NCBI RefSeq assembly: GCF_000313135.1
Contig: NW_004457350.1
Span: forward strand, 69,958-101,691
Source: Acanthamoeba castellanii str. Neff
Taxonomy: Eukaryota; Discosea; Longamoebia; Acanthamoebidae
Reading direction: 5' to 3'
Length of the DNA: 31,734 bases
This document shows positions 1 through 10,100 of the stretch, one piece after another. Position 1 is the stretch's first letter; the number at the start of each line of letters is the position of its first letter. The position numbers were made by a program, and so were the translations under genes. The notes under the pieces were generated by a model that worked only from the letters and a program-made list of their open reading frames with translations, made no database searches and was not told the DNA's origin.

Positions 1-2339
1 GCTCCAGCTCCAGCGCCACTCCTTGTCCCTGTTGCGCCGCTCCTGCGCCGCCGCGGCCGCCACCGACGACGACGAACTCAAGAGGGCCAGCTCGTGCAGC
101 TTGTGGCCCGCGCCAAGGCCCTTGCCGCCGCGCGCAACGCGACCGCCGCCGCTTGTGCTGTTGCTGGCGCTGGCCACGTCATCGCCCGGAGCGTCGGCGA
201 GGCTGGGGTTGCCGCCGCCGCCACCGCGGCGCGACAGGGAGCTGCCGATGCTGCCGCTGCCCACGGTGGTCAGCATCGCCATCCGCGAACGCGCCGTCGT
301 TGTCGTCGTCGGTGGTGGTGGTGGGTTGCCGCTGCCGCGGAAAGCGGCGGAGGTGAGCTCGTCGCGCTCGGCCCGCGTGCGGCCGGTGCTGGCGTCGTAG
401 GCGCCGAGGCTGCAGCTGGCGGGGCGCATGTTGCGGCGGTGCGGCAGCGGGGGCGGCCCGTGGCCCCACCCGTCCGCCGCGCGAGGCGGGAGCTGCGGCG
501 GCGGCTGCAGCTGCTGCTGGGCCGGCGAGAACGATCGGAAGTGGCCGCTTCCGACGGCCGCCAGGATTGAGGCCGCGTGGCCATCGCGAGCTGGCCCGCC
601 GCCGCCGGCAGAAGAAGAAGAAGAAGAATTCAAGGAATTCGAGGAAGCCAGCGGCGGCAGCGGGCTTGGGGCCGGCGAAGAATGCGAGGCGAGCTCCGGG
701 TGGCCCGGAGACACCGTATGACCGCCGCCGCCGGCGCCGGTGCCGTGCTGTTGCTGGTTGCCGCCGCCGCCGCCGCCACGCGTCAACTTGTTTACCACCC
801 GCGAGAGTGACAGCCCGCCCTTGGGTCGCGTCGCGCGTGCGGGCAGGTGTGCGAAGTGCGAGGAGTGAGATCGGCGCCGGTGCCCAGTAATATGTCCGTT
901 TGGTGGTGGTGGTGGGGTGGTACCTGATGGGAGGCGCCATCGGCGGCAGCGGCAGCGGCGGCGGCGGCATGTTGCTGCTGCTCGGGCGACCCGCCGCCGG
1001 AGGAGAAGAGCCGCAGCGAGAGGCGCCGTTTCTTCGTTGACTTCTTCATGGCCGCAATGGCGGCGGCCTCGGCTTGGTGGTGGTGGTGCTGGTGGTGGTG
1101 CTTCTCGCGGTGCGGCGTCGGCGGTGTCTGTCGCGGCTGCTCGCGCTCGTGGACGGCGGGCTGGCGGGCTGACGACGCCGCGACGAAGAGGTCGTTGCCT
1201 TCATCGTCGTCGTCGTCAGTGTCGTCTTCGTCTTCGTCGCCGGTTTCTTCATCGTCATGAGCGCCGGCCCGCCGCCGCCACCGCGGTTCGGGAGAGGGCG
1301 ACAGAGGCAGCGGGTCGGCGGTGGCGATGCCCCACAGGTAGTCGCCGGCCGACCCCGCCCGCTTCCTCTCCTCCACCACGCCCGGCGCCCCTGCGCCCCG
1401 GCGCCCATCGTACACCCGACGGCGGGCCACGACCTCCTCCTCCTCCTCGTCGCCATCGTCTTCGTCGTCACCATCGCCGTCGTCGTCGTTCTCCTCCTCC
1501 GCCGCCGCCGCCACGTCGTGCCGTGCGTCACTGTTCTGGCCGCCGCCGCTGGCGGTGGTGGTGGTGCATTCACGCGGTGGCGGGTCTGCGGTGGTGGCGG
1601 CGGCAGCGGCAGCGGTGATGGCGCTACGCAGAGCCGAGGAGGCATCGGTCGCGTCGGCCGGCGTCGGCCGTCGTCGAGGCGCCCGTTCTGTGTCGCACGT
1701 GCGGTGGGCTCCATCGATGGCGGCTGCAGCGTCGGCGGCGGCGTCGGTGGTGGTGGTGGGCGTCGGCGGCGCCGAAGCGGGGCGCGGGCAGCTGTCGGGT
1801 CCCATCCACGCGTAGCAGGACAGGTCGCCGCCGCCGCCGCTGATGGTGATGGTGGGGAACAGGCTGTCGAAGGACGACGACGAGTCTGACGAGAACGACC
1901 GGCTGCGCTCGCGGCCCAGCTTCTTCTTCTTCGCCGCCGCCGCCGTCGTCGCCCGCCGCCCGCTCGCAGCAGGCGACCGGTCTCCTGACGTCGATGCCAA
2001 CGACGCCCTCGACGCAAGGCCGCCTGAGGGGGGCGCCGCGGCCATCTCTGCTTCCTTTTCCTTCTTGTCTCCATCATCTTCATCTTCATCTTTGTCGTCT
2101 GCTACAACTGCATCTCCTCCATTTCCCTGTGTAGGGGGGCGGGATGGATAGCCGTACACGGAATGGCGCCACCTCTTTCTGCTGCTGTTGTTGTTTTTCT
2201 TGTGGTGGTGATGGTGATGGACGATGGGGCTGCCCGCCGCCTTACCGATCGCGCCTCCCCCCCTGTTGTTGTTGCCATCATCATCTACATCGGACGGCAG
2301 CAGCTTCCGAGCCCGCCAAAATGGCAGCAGTTTGGACAT
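1..2339 (-). CDS. Low-complexity hypothetical protein, 3' part missing (2 exons visible)
   Basis: I do not recognise this protein. Exon 1 is 2339-924 (472 codons, ATG at 2339) and exon 2 is 819-1 (273 codons), open through the window edge; the 104-bp GT-AG intron (923-820) is phase 0 on both sides. Exon 2 has no stop in 819 bases and a biased, protein-like composition, which supports the join. The 745 visible residues are almost all low complexity: His, Asn, Ala, Ser, Thr, Gly and Pro runs, several long Asp/Glu tracts (about residues 85-100, 285-310 and 365-385) and short basic stretches such as KKSTKKRRLSLRLF near residue 435. No signal peptide, membrane segment or known fold is visible. Acidic plus basic disordered protein of this kind could be nuclear or cytoskeletal, but that is a guess. 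It is divergently paired with the F-box gene across 352 bp. The frame is convincing; the function is unknown. Confidence 0.6.
820..923 (-). other. Intron of the low-complexity gene
   Basis: On the minus strand the donor reads CAG|GTACCACC at 924/923 and the acceptor CCCAAG|GGC at 820/819. Both flanks are phase 0. Reading through instead meets a frame with a very different composition, so splicing is preferred. Confidence 0.65.
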
Positions 2340-2691
2340 GTAGTTTGTCTTGTCCGTTTCTGGTGGATGTGGGGAGCCGTTTCAAGAGCCGAGGCTCATC
2401 GGTTCCTCCTTCTCCTCGTTGGCGGGAGGACCTCCACGAGCTTTCAAGTTCTCTCTTTTCTCGGCCACCAATCAATCCGGCCGTTCGATTGTTGTTTGCA
2501 CCGGTGGCCAAAAATGAAACCCCCAGAATGGGAGGAAATAGAAAGAGAAAGAAAGAGAAACTAAAATCAATTCTTGATTTTAGAGGCTAATGCGATTATG
2601 CGAATTCTTGGCGAGGAAGAGAAAAGCCGCAAGAAAAAGGAGACAGGGACCTTGTTGTGGGTGGTCAGGGCGCAGCGGCAGTTGATATACC
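2340..2691. promoter_or_regulatory. Divergent intergenic region with a perfect palindrome
   Basis: This 352-bp spacer separates the ATG codons of two divergent genes and must hold both promoters. It is less GC-rich than the flanking exons, with a purine-rich run (GAAAGAGAAAGAAAGAGAAA) at about 2540-2560. Next to it, at 2561-2583, is a perfect 10-bp inverted repeat with a 3-nt loop. No clear TATA box was found. The promoter role is inferred only from gene orientation. Confidence 0.45.
2561..2583. repeat. Perfect 10-bp inverted repeat, 3-nt loop
   Basis: The left arm CTAAAATCAA (2561-2570) and right arm TTGATTTTAG (2574-2583) are exact reverse complements around TTC. It lies about 110 bp upstream of the F-box ATG and about 220 bp from the ATG of the opposite gene. 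It could be a dimeric factor site or chance; nothing else in the sequence decides. Confidence 0.5.
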
Positions 2692-4408
2692 ATGGCCTCC
2701 TCGGCAAAGAAGGAATCAGTGGAAGCGAGTACTTCGCCTTCTTCCTCTGGCCTTTCCCTCCTTCGCCACATTCGCCATCCTCCTGCTACGCAGGCCTCCT
2801 CCTCCTCCTCATCTTCATGTTCTTTGCCCGTTCCACCACCTGCGGTCACAGCCGTCGGCCAGCGGCGAGAGTCCTCGTCGCCCATCGCGGTCCCCACATT
2901 GGCGGGGGCGGGGGCGGGGGCGGGGGCGAGCAGCGTAGTGCCCAAGCAGCATCTCGTAATCGAATGCACGCGCGAGAACGAGGCCCTTACATCGGCCCTG
3001 CTGAGCTTCCTCGAGGCCTTCACAGCCCCACGCCACATGGCGCAGCACAAGCAGAGCGGCGCCTGGTACCACGGCGAATGCCGCGTAATCCGACATGGCG
3101 AAGGCACCGCCCACCACAGCGGCGCGGGCGCCGTGGTCAGCGGCCTCTGGGAGCACAACGTCTACAAGGGTCCCAAGGCCAAGGCCTCTTCCTCCCTCTA
3201 CTCGTCATCGTCATCATCATCGACAGCATCATCGTCGCTATTCTCCTCTTCATCTTTCCACCATCTGCCCCTCTCCTCGGCCGACATCAGAGAGCTGCCC
3301 GAGGACGAGGGCATCGTGTCGCCGCCCCTGTCGCCCCCGCGTTCTGGGCCTTCGTCCACGTCCCACATGACCTCGGCCTCGACATCGTTCGCCACGTTCG
3401 CGAGTAGCGCCTCCCCCTCCTCCTCGTCCAGCTCTACACACCACCTGGCGGTGGCCACCACAAGCGAACCGCGTAGCGCCTCCTCCTCCTCGGCGGCGGA
3501 GGGCGTAGCGCGGCTCTCGCGGCTCCTCCCGCTGGGCTCCACCATCCACGAGTTCTTCTTCCCCGACGAGCTCCTCCTCTACGTCTTCAGCTTCCTCGAC
3601 ATCCAGTCCCTCTGCACCTGCGGTACTCCCTCCCCCCCTTTCTACTTCTACCCCCCCGTCAATCATGAGAGCTCATCGTGCTCTACGTCGTCGTCGTCGT
3701 CGGTGCACCATCATCGTCGCCCACCAGCCCAGGTGTCGACCGACTGGCGACGCCTCACCAACGACGCCGTGCTATGGACGGACCTGCACATCCGCATGCA
3801 GTTACGCCCGCCTCACCACACACACGCACACACGCACACACGCACACACGCACGTCAGCTGGCGGAGCCGTCGGCGCACGACTACTGCACACCAACCGGC
3901 CGCCCGGCCCCTGGCTGATCCTGAGTTCGCGCGACGTGTGTGTGTCGTGTGTGTTCTGTGTGCAGGTGGGGGCTGCCGGATGAGAAGGAGGAGGGCGCGA
4001 CGCGCGACTGGCGCGAGATCGTGAAGGGGCGCTACCTCCTCGAACGCAACTGGCTCAACGGTCACTACCACATGAGCACCCTCCGCGGCCACACGGGCTG
4101 GTACGTCTACACCCGCCTGGCGCCACCACCCACCGCGTCATCTGCCACACACACACACACACACACCCTTTCGCCGCGCTCCATGATCATGTCGCGATCC
4201 TGTTCGGGCGCACATCACACATCACGCGACACAACACACACGCGCCGATATGTTATCTATTGACGCGCGCGCGTGTCGTCGTGCGTGGTGGATGCAGGGT
4301 CACGTGCGTCGATTTCTACGCCAACAAGCTGGTGAGCTCAAGCTACGACGGGACCGTGAGGATCTGGAACACGCAAACAGGTACACGACACACACAACAC
4401 ACGCACAC

Positions 4409-4467
<59 letters not shown>

Positions 4468-6051
4468 CACACAAACACGGTTCGTATCGGGTGGCGGCCC
4501 GTATCGCTGACGTGTGCCGGGGTGGGTGGGTGGGCGCGCTGCAGGCAACATGCTGCAGACTCTCAAGAACGAGTCCAACGGCGTCCTCTCGCCCGTGTGG
4601 TGCCTCCAGTTCGACAAGAACCGCATCATGACCGGCTCCTCGGACTCCAAGCTGCGCGAGTTCGATCCCAACACCGGTAACTAACCCATCATCGCGCCAT
4701 TGTGTGTGTCGTGTGTGTCGTGTGTCGTGTGTGTCGTGTGTGCGTGCGAAAACCAACAATGTACCGGGGGGGGGTTTACCGCACGCAGGTCAGTGCACGC
4801 AGGTGATCGGCGGGCACGACGGCGGCGTCAAGTGCCTCCAATTCACCTCGGAGCTGCTCGTCACCGGCAGCGACGACAAGACCATCAAGATATTCGACGT
4901 ACGCACCGGCAAGTACATCAAGACCATCAAGGGTATATCAGCCAACACCCTCACCCACCCCCCTTCAATCGACCACAGCCTGCTCATGCCGTGTCGTGTC
5001 GTGTCGTGTTGCGTGTGTCGTGTGTGTCGTGTCGTGTTGTGTGTCGTTGGTCGTTGTCTACATCAGTGCCGTGTGGGGGGTCGATCAGTTGCCTGCAATT
5101 TCAGGACGATGTCCTATGCACGGCCTCGAAGCGGGAGAAGGCCATCTACACGTTCGACCTCCGGCGGTCCAACCACTACCAGCGCGTGCTGGAGGCCCAC
5201 TCCAAAGCCGTACGTCACCGCACACACCGCCACACATCGCACACACACACACACACACACACACCCCACAAGCCCCAAACCCCATCGGGAGGCTGTTCTC
5301 CGACTGACCTGCGCGGTGTCTTTGGGGCGACACACGACACTCACACGACACACACGACACACACGACACACACGACACACAGGTGTACTGTCTGCAGTTC
5401 GATCTCGCGACCAACAGGCTGGTGAGCGGCGCGAGAGACAGACAGATATTTGTGTGGGATTTCGAGAAGGGCGAGGTCATCAAAAAGCTGAGCGGCCACC
5501 GGTACGCGCTGATCCCCCCCCCTCGCTTGTTCGCTCTTTCCTTTCACCACTCACCGCACCTCCATCTATTCTATTCTATTCTTCTACAATATTACTGTAT
5601 TTTTCTACTTTATTGATATATATATATATATATTGTACAATGTTAAATAGATATACGGTCATGAACCTACGGTTCGACAACAACAAGATCGTGTCCGGGG
5701 CAGCCGATGACAGCCTGCGAATATGGGACATGCACTCGGGGGAGTGCATCCAAATACTCCAGGTCTTCCCCCCTCCCCCACGCCCCTCTTGCCATCTGTG
5801 AACGCAAAGGCTCACAGCGCGCGCCATGTCTTGTGTGGTGTGTGCTGCTGTTGCGTGTCACGTTGGTCGTGTGTGTGTGTGTGCCTATTGTGTGTTGTGT
5901 ATGATCACAACAGGGGCACACGGAAATGGTGACATCGCTCAAGTTCGACGCCAGCAAGATCGTGTCAGGCAGTGCGGATCGCACGTGCATAGTGTGGGAC
6001 TTCCTGCGAGGCCGGCCAGAGGACCGCGGCTTCTCCTTCTTTGGCTACTGA
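2692..6051 (+). CDS. F-box / seven WD40-repeat protein (SCF ubiquitin ligase adaptor type)
   Basis: Ten exons give 669 aa: 2692-3622, 3728-3800, 3966-4100, 4298-4380, 4545-4676, 4789-4932, 5067-5209, 5383-5501, 5651-5762, 5914-6051. All junctions are GT-AG and keep frame. The ATG lies in ACCATGG context. Residues 1-280 are Ser/Ala-rich with few conserved features. An F-box follows at about 285-335 (PDELLLYVFSFLD, then WRRLTNDAVLW after the first intron). Seven WD40 blades fill about 365-669, each with a recognisable GH...W/F-D unit such as GHTGWVTCVDF and GSDDKTIKIFD; blade 4 is degenerate and lacks the usual WD. In this family (Cdc4/Fbw7, beta-TrCP) the F-box binds Skp1 and the propeller binds phosphodegrons, so the inferred role is choosing substrates for ubiquitylation. 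Which substrate cannot be told. It is convergent with the REJ-like gene. Confidence 0.9.
3815..3853. repeat. CACACG/CACA repeat in F-box intron 2
   Basis: Alternating CACACACG units lie just after the donor (intron 3801-3965, donor GTTACG). The same intron ends in a GT-rich tract just before the acceptor at 3965, so the two ends are partly complementary. Confidence 0.8.
4382..4478. repeat. Long CA microsatellite in F-box intron 4
   Basis: More than 60 bases of nearly pure (CA)n directly follow the donor of the intron 4381-4544. It produces several spurious Thr-His and Cys-Val open frames on both strands. Confidence 0.9.
5342..5382. repeat. Four 9-bp CACACGACA units abutting a 3' splice site
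   Basis: Four exact copies of CACACGACA (5342-5377) run straight into CACAG, the acceptor of exon 8 (exon starts 5383). The splice site therefore sits in a tandem repeat with no pyrimidine tract. Confidence 0.8.
5566..5650. repeat. AT-rich tract with (TA)n in F-box intron 8
   Basis: This A/T-rich 3' half of the intron 5502-5650 includes a TATATATA run at about 5616-5633 and ends TTAAATAG before exon 9. It contrasts with the CG/GT-rich neighbouring introns. Confidence 0.75.
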
Positions 6052-6272
6052 GAGGAGAGTGGCTCTTCACATTTCAGCCTTTTTTTAATTTTTGGTGTAT
6101 TTCATAAAACAGTAAAGTGGCGCTGATGCGTAACACACAGCACGCCTTCTTCTATCCCTCTCTCTCTCTCTCTCTCTTCTTCCTCTCTTCTCTTCTCTTC
6201 TCTCTTAGAGGTCAGTTACCTGGCGGCGTTGTGGTGGCGGTGGGGGGGGGCGTAATGGGAGGCGGAGGGCGT
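6052..6272. other. Convergent 3' spacer, F-box and REJ-like genes
   Basis: These 221 bp between two stop codons must hold both 3' UTRs. TTCATAAAACAGTAAA lies about 50 bp after the F-box stop and may serve in 3' end formation. A CT run (about 6156-6207) follows. No gene is seen. Confidence 0.5.
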
Positions 6273-7148
6273 TCACATGTTGTCGTTGTCCGAACCGGCC
6301 GTCGAGTCCTCCTCCTCCGATGACCCGCTCCTCGACGAGCCGCTGCGGCTGCGGCTCGACCGAGACCGGGAGGACCCTCGCGACTGCGACCGGCTGCTGT
6401 GGGACCGGCTCCGGCTCCGGCTCCGGCTCTTGTCGTCGTCGTCGTCGCTGCCGCTGTCGGAGCTGCTGTCACGGTTCCCTTCCTTGTCGTCGTCGGCACC
6501 GCCGCGGCTCTTGGACCTGCTGGACCTGCTGCGGTCGCTCTCCGGCTCGCTGTCGGTCTGCTCCTCGCCCTCTGAGCTGTCGCTCGAGCCGCGCCTGTCG
6601 GGCTCGGGCACCGAACCAGACGAAGGCTTGGGCGCCGCCGCCGCGAGTGGCTGCTGCTTGACGGGGGCCGCAGGCTCCTTCTCGGCTTCGGCTTCCCGCT
6701 GCTGCTGCTGCTGCTGCTGCTTGACGGGAGGCGCCGGCTCCTCCCGCCTCTTCTCCGACGCCTCGCTGTCCCGCCTCTGCTCGCCGCCGCGCTCCTCCTC
6801 GCTCGAAAAGTCCTCGCCGCTGCGCCCTCCCCTCGTACTGCGCACGCACGCGTTGTTGGTGAGTGTCGTGTGCTGACGTGTCGTGTGTGTCATGTGTGTC
6901 GTGTGTCGTGTGTCGTATGTGTCGTATGTGTCGTGTGCCGTGTCGTGTGCAGAGGAGGGCGGTACCTGGGGGAGTCGCGGGAGGATCGGGAGGGCGAACG
7001 TCTCGCGGCGGACCTGGAGCTGGACTTGGAGCGCGAGCCGGATCGTCGCCTCGGGCGCGCGTAGGAGGAGCCGCTGCGCGATCGGCTGTTCGACCTCGAC
7101 CTCGACGAGCGCGAGCGAGTGCGCGAGCGCGCGCGCGATGACTCCCGC
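6273..7148 (-). other. SR-rich, acidic tail-coding exons of the REJ-like protein
   Basis: Exons 10 and 11 (7148-6966 and 6837-6273) encode dense RS dipeptides, a seven-Gln run, KQQ/EAE segments and Ser/Asp-rich blocks, ending DNDNM-stop at 6273. The composition is that of RS domains in splicing factors. The intron between them (6965-6838) is CA-rich in the sense strand. They belong to the membrane-protein gene because every splice phase from the membrane exon onward matches and no good start codon precedes them. Confidence 0.75.
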
Positions 7149-10100
7149 CTGCGCGTACCGCCCCCGCGTGAGCAGCAATCCGGCAAACAAAAAGGACGAA
7201 AACGAAATGAAGAGAAAGAAAGAGGGGGGGGGGCGTACGACATGTCGCCCTCGAACACGATGCGTCCGTTCTGGAATTTGGGGCGGCGGAGCACCACGCT
7301 GGCCTCCGAGTCGTTCTCCGAGGGCAGGCCCAGGTCCTCGGGGCCGGCCTCGTCGGCGGCCAACATCTCGTCGCGCTTGGCGGCCTCGGCGTGGGGCTCC
7401 TCGCCGGCGAGCGCGCCCGCCTGCGCGTCCGACTCGGCGGGGGCCTCGCGCACGGCCGGGATCTCGTACTCGGCCTCCTGCGTCTCCGGCTTCAGGATGT
7501 ACAGACGGAACCCGAACAGCAGAACTGCGTCGTGTCGTGCCGTCACACACAACACACACGTCAGCACGCGCGACACGTCAGCACGTCTAATCGCCGGTGG
7601 CGGTTGGGGGGGGGCGCACTGAGCAGGACGACGATGGCGAAGACGACGAAGATGGCGAGGAGGATCCACCGCTCCTCGCCGCTGCCCGACGACCGGTCCT
7701 CGGCCGCCACGACCGGCGACGCGCTGGGCTGCACCACACTGTGGAGGGGGGGCAACGATTGTCAATCAACGACGACGACGACGACGACATTTAATGCAAA
7801 GCCACGTGCGGGGGGGGGCGTACGGGCCACGGGCGAAGGCGCGCACGGAGAGGAGGGCGCCCGAGACGAGGCTCGAGCAGGCACACGTCGTGCCGCGGCT
7901 CGATGCGACCACCGATCCGGCTGAGCGACGATGGTCAGCACAACATCCACAACCCACACACCGCACGACACGACACGACACGACACGACACGACACGACA
8001 CGACCAACGACACGACACGACCAACGACACGAGTGGTGGTGGGGAGGGGCGTACCGGAACCCGAACCGGCGGGCGAGCAGGACTGGGTCCAGCCAGCGCC
8101 GCTCCAGCTCTGGCACGAGACGTTGTAGCCGCCGGCAAGAGTCTGCGCAAACTCAACTCCGTCAACAAAACCAAAACAAAAACCAAAACAAAACCAAAAC
8201 AAACGGAGGTTTGGGGGGGGGGTTGTACGGGGGATGTTGAGGCCGTTGGGGTTCTCGCTGATGACGGCGGGGTGGGCGATGATGAAGTTCTGCGTGAGCG
8301 GGCCGGCGAGGGCGATGTCGCGGCCGTCGACGCGCACGATGAGCGTGGTCACGGGCGCCATGAGGGTCACGTTGCCGCCGGCCGACGGCTGCGGGTTGAG
8401 CGCGAACGTGCACAGGGCGATCACCACCTCGGCGTCGTCGGCGTCGCCGCCCGCCTGCAGCCGGATGTCCGCCGTGGGCAGCGTCACCGTGACGCCCCCC
8501 GCCTGCATGGTGGCCGGCAGATCGCTCGCCGAGTCTGCGCAATCGGGGGTAAGTCGAACGCCCGACCGCACACGACACGCGACACGCAACACGCAACATG
8601 ACACACACGACACACGACGGGTGGTGGTTGGGTGGGGTGGGGGGTGCGTGCATTTGCCGGCGGCGGCCTGGATGTTGGGGGTGCTCCAGGTGTAGGTGCG
8701 GGTCTGGGCGGAGGCGGCGGCCTGCTCGACGGCGAGCTCGGTGATCAGGGCCACCAGCTCCGACGCAAACGCGCTCGAGTCCAGCGCCAGGGCCTTGTAG
8801 TACTCCAGCAGGTTCGACGCCGCGTTCGCGATGTACTGCACACACCGTGTGTCGTGTCGTGTGTCGTGTGTGCGTGTCGTGTCGTGTCGTGTCGTGTGTC
8901 GAGTGCGTGTCGAGTGTCATGTCAGTCGCGCTGGGGAGAATGAAGGCGGAAGTGAAGGCGGACGTACGGCGCGGTCGGAAGATTGCGGGGAGGCGGCGAC
9001 GAGCTCGCGGAGGTGTTGCACGACGTGCAGGCCGAGGTCGGTGCTGCCGCTTCGCTTGGCCTTGGGCGCCACCGTGTGGAGGCCGCGCCGGCCCGCAGTG
9101 GTGGTGGTGGTGCGGGAGCCGCCGGCGAGAAGGTAGAGCAGGTGGGCCTGGACGGTGGTGGCGTCGGCCGAGCGCTCAAAGGCCAGCTGGCGGCGCAGCA
9201 CGTCGAACACGGCCTCGCGCACGTCGCGCTCCGTGGAGCCGACGGCGAAAGGGTTGCCGGCGGTGCCGACGGCGGTGTTGAGCTCGAACAGGAGCGAATA
9301 GAGGAGCGTCGGAACGAGGTCCACGCGCCCGCGCTGGATGGCCTCGAGGCCGGCGCCGCTGGCGAGCAGCGCGGCGACCGCCTCGGCCGAGTCGGCGAGG
9401 GCGGCCTGCACGACGACGCCCGATGCGACCTCGAGCAGCCGGGGCTCGGCGGCGCTGTCGCTCTCCGCTTCGCCCTCGGCAGCAGCCGACGCCGGCGGGG
9501 CGTAGGCGGGCGAGCCCGTGCGATCAAAGACGCGCGCGTAGAGAGCCAGCGATTCTTCGCCGGCGCTGCCGGTCGAGGGCAGGTAGGTCTCGACGCGGCC
9601 AGCGGCCACCGACCTGTGCGAGCCCAGCGGGAAGAGGCCGCCCAGGACGTCGGCCGAGTGGCGGACGTAGTAGTGCGTAAAGACCGGGCCGTCGTCGGCG
9701 TTGGCCGCGATCGCGGCGTCGAAGCCGGCGCAGAGGGCCGTGGCGAGCGCGGTGCGGCCGGGACCCTTCTCGCCCTCGCCCTCGGGCAGCTGCAGGTCGC
9801 AGGTGCCGCCCCACGGGAAGGCGCCGACGGCAAAGGTGACCTCGGCCCAGCCGGCGGCGGCGGGCGTCGAGGCGGCCCACGGGAGGCCGCCGGTCGCGGT
9901 GGTGGCCCAGTCGGCCGGCTGGAGGAGGTCGTCGGCGTAGCGCGCCACGAGGCGCAGGCGGTACTGGGCGCCGGGCGTGAGCACGTCGGGCCGGAAGGCG
10001 AGCACGGCGGCGTCGCTGCCGGGATCGACCACGGCGGTGAGGTTGGCGTCGATGTCGCCGTCGACCAGCGACCACGCGAGCTCGCTCACGGTGCGGCCCA

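Noticed and set aside
23..970. Plus-strand and alternative minus-strand frames in 1-970
   Set aside because: They are Arg/Cys/Ala-rich shadows. The chosen minus frame stays open for 819 bases with Gln, Ser, Gly and His runs like those of exon 1.
6273..7559. A separate SR-protein gene starting near 7559
   Set aside because: The upstream part of that frame is out of phase with the conserved reading. The exon at 7524-7239 joins the membrane exon in phase and completes its helix, and no RNA-recognition motif is present.
8847..9281. Cysteine-valine-arginine-rich open frames (here and at 4300-4759, 5114-5480, 13811-14191, 27949-28324)
   Set aside because: They are translations of GTGTCGTGT and CACACGACA repeats inside introns and carry no conserved residues; they are not metallothionein-like or toxin-like genes.
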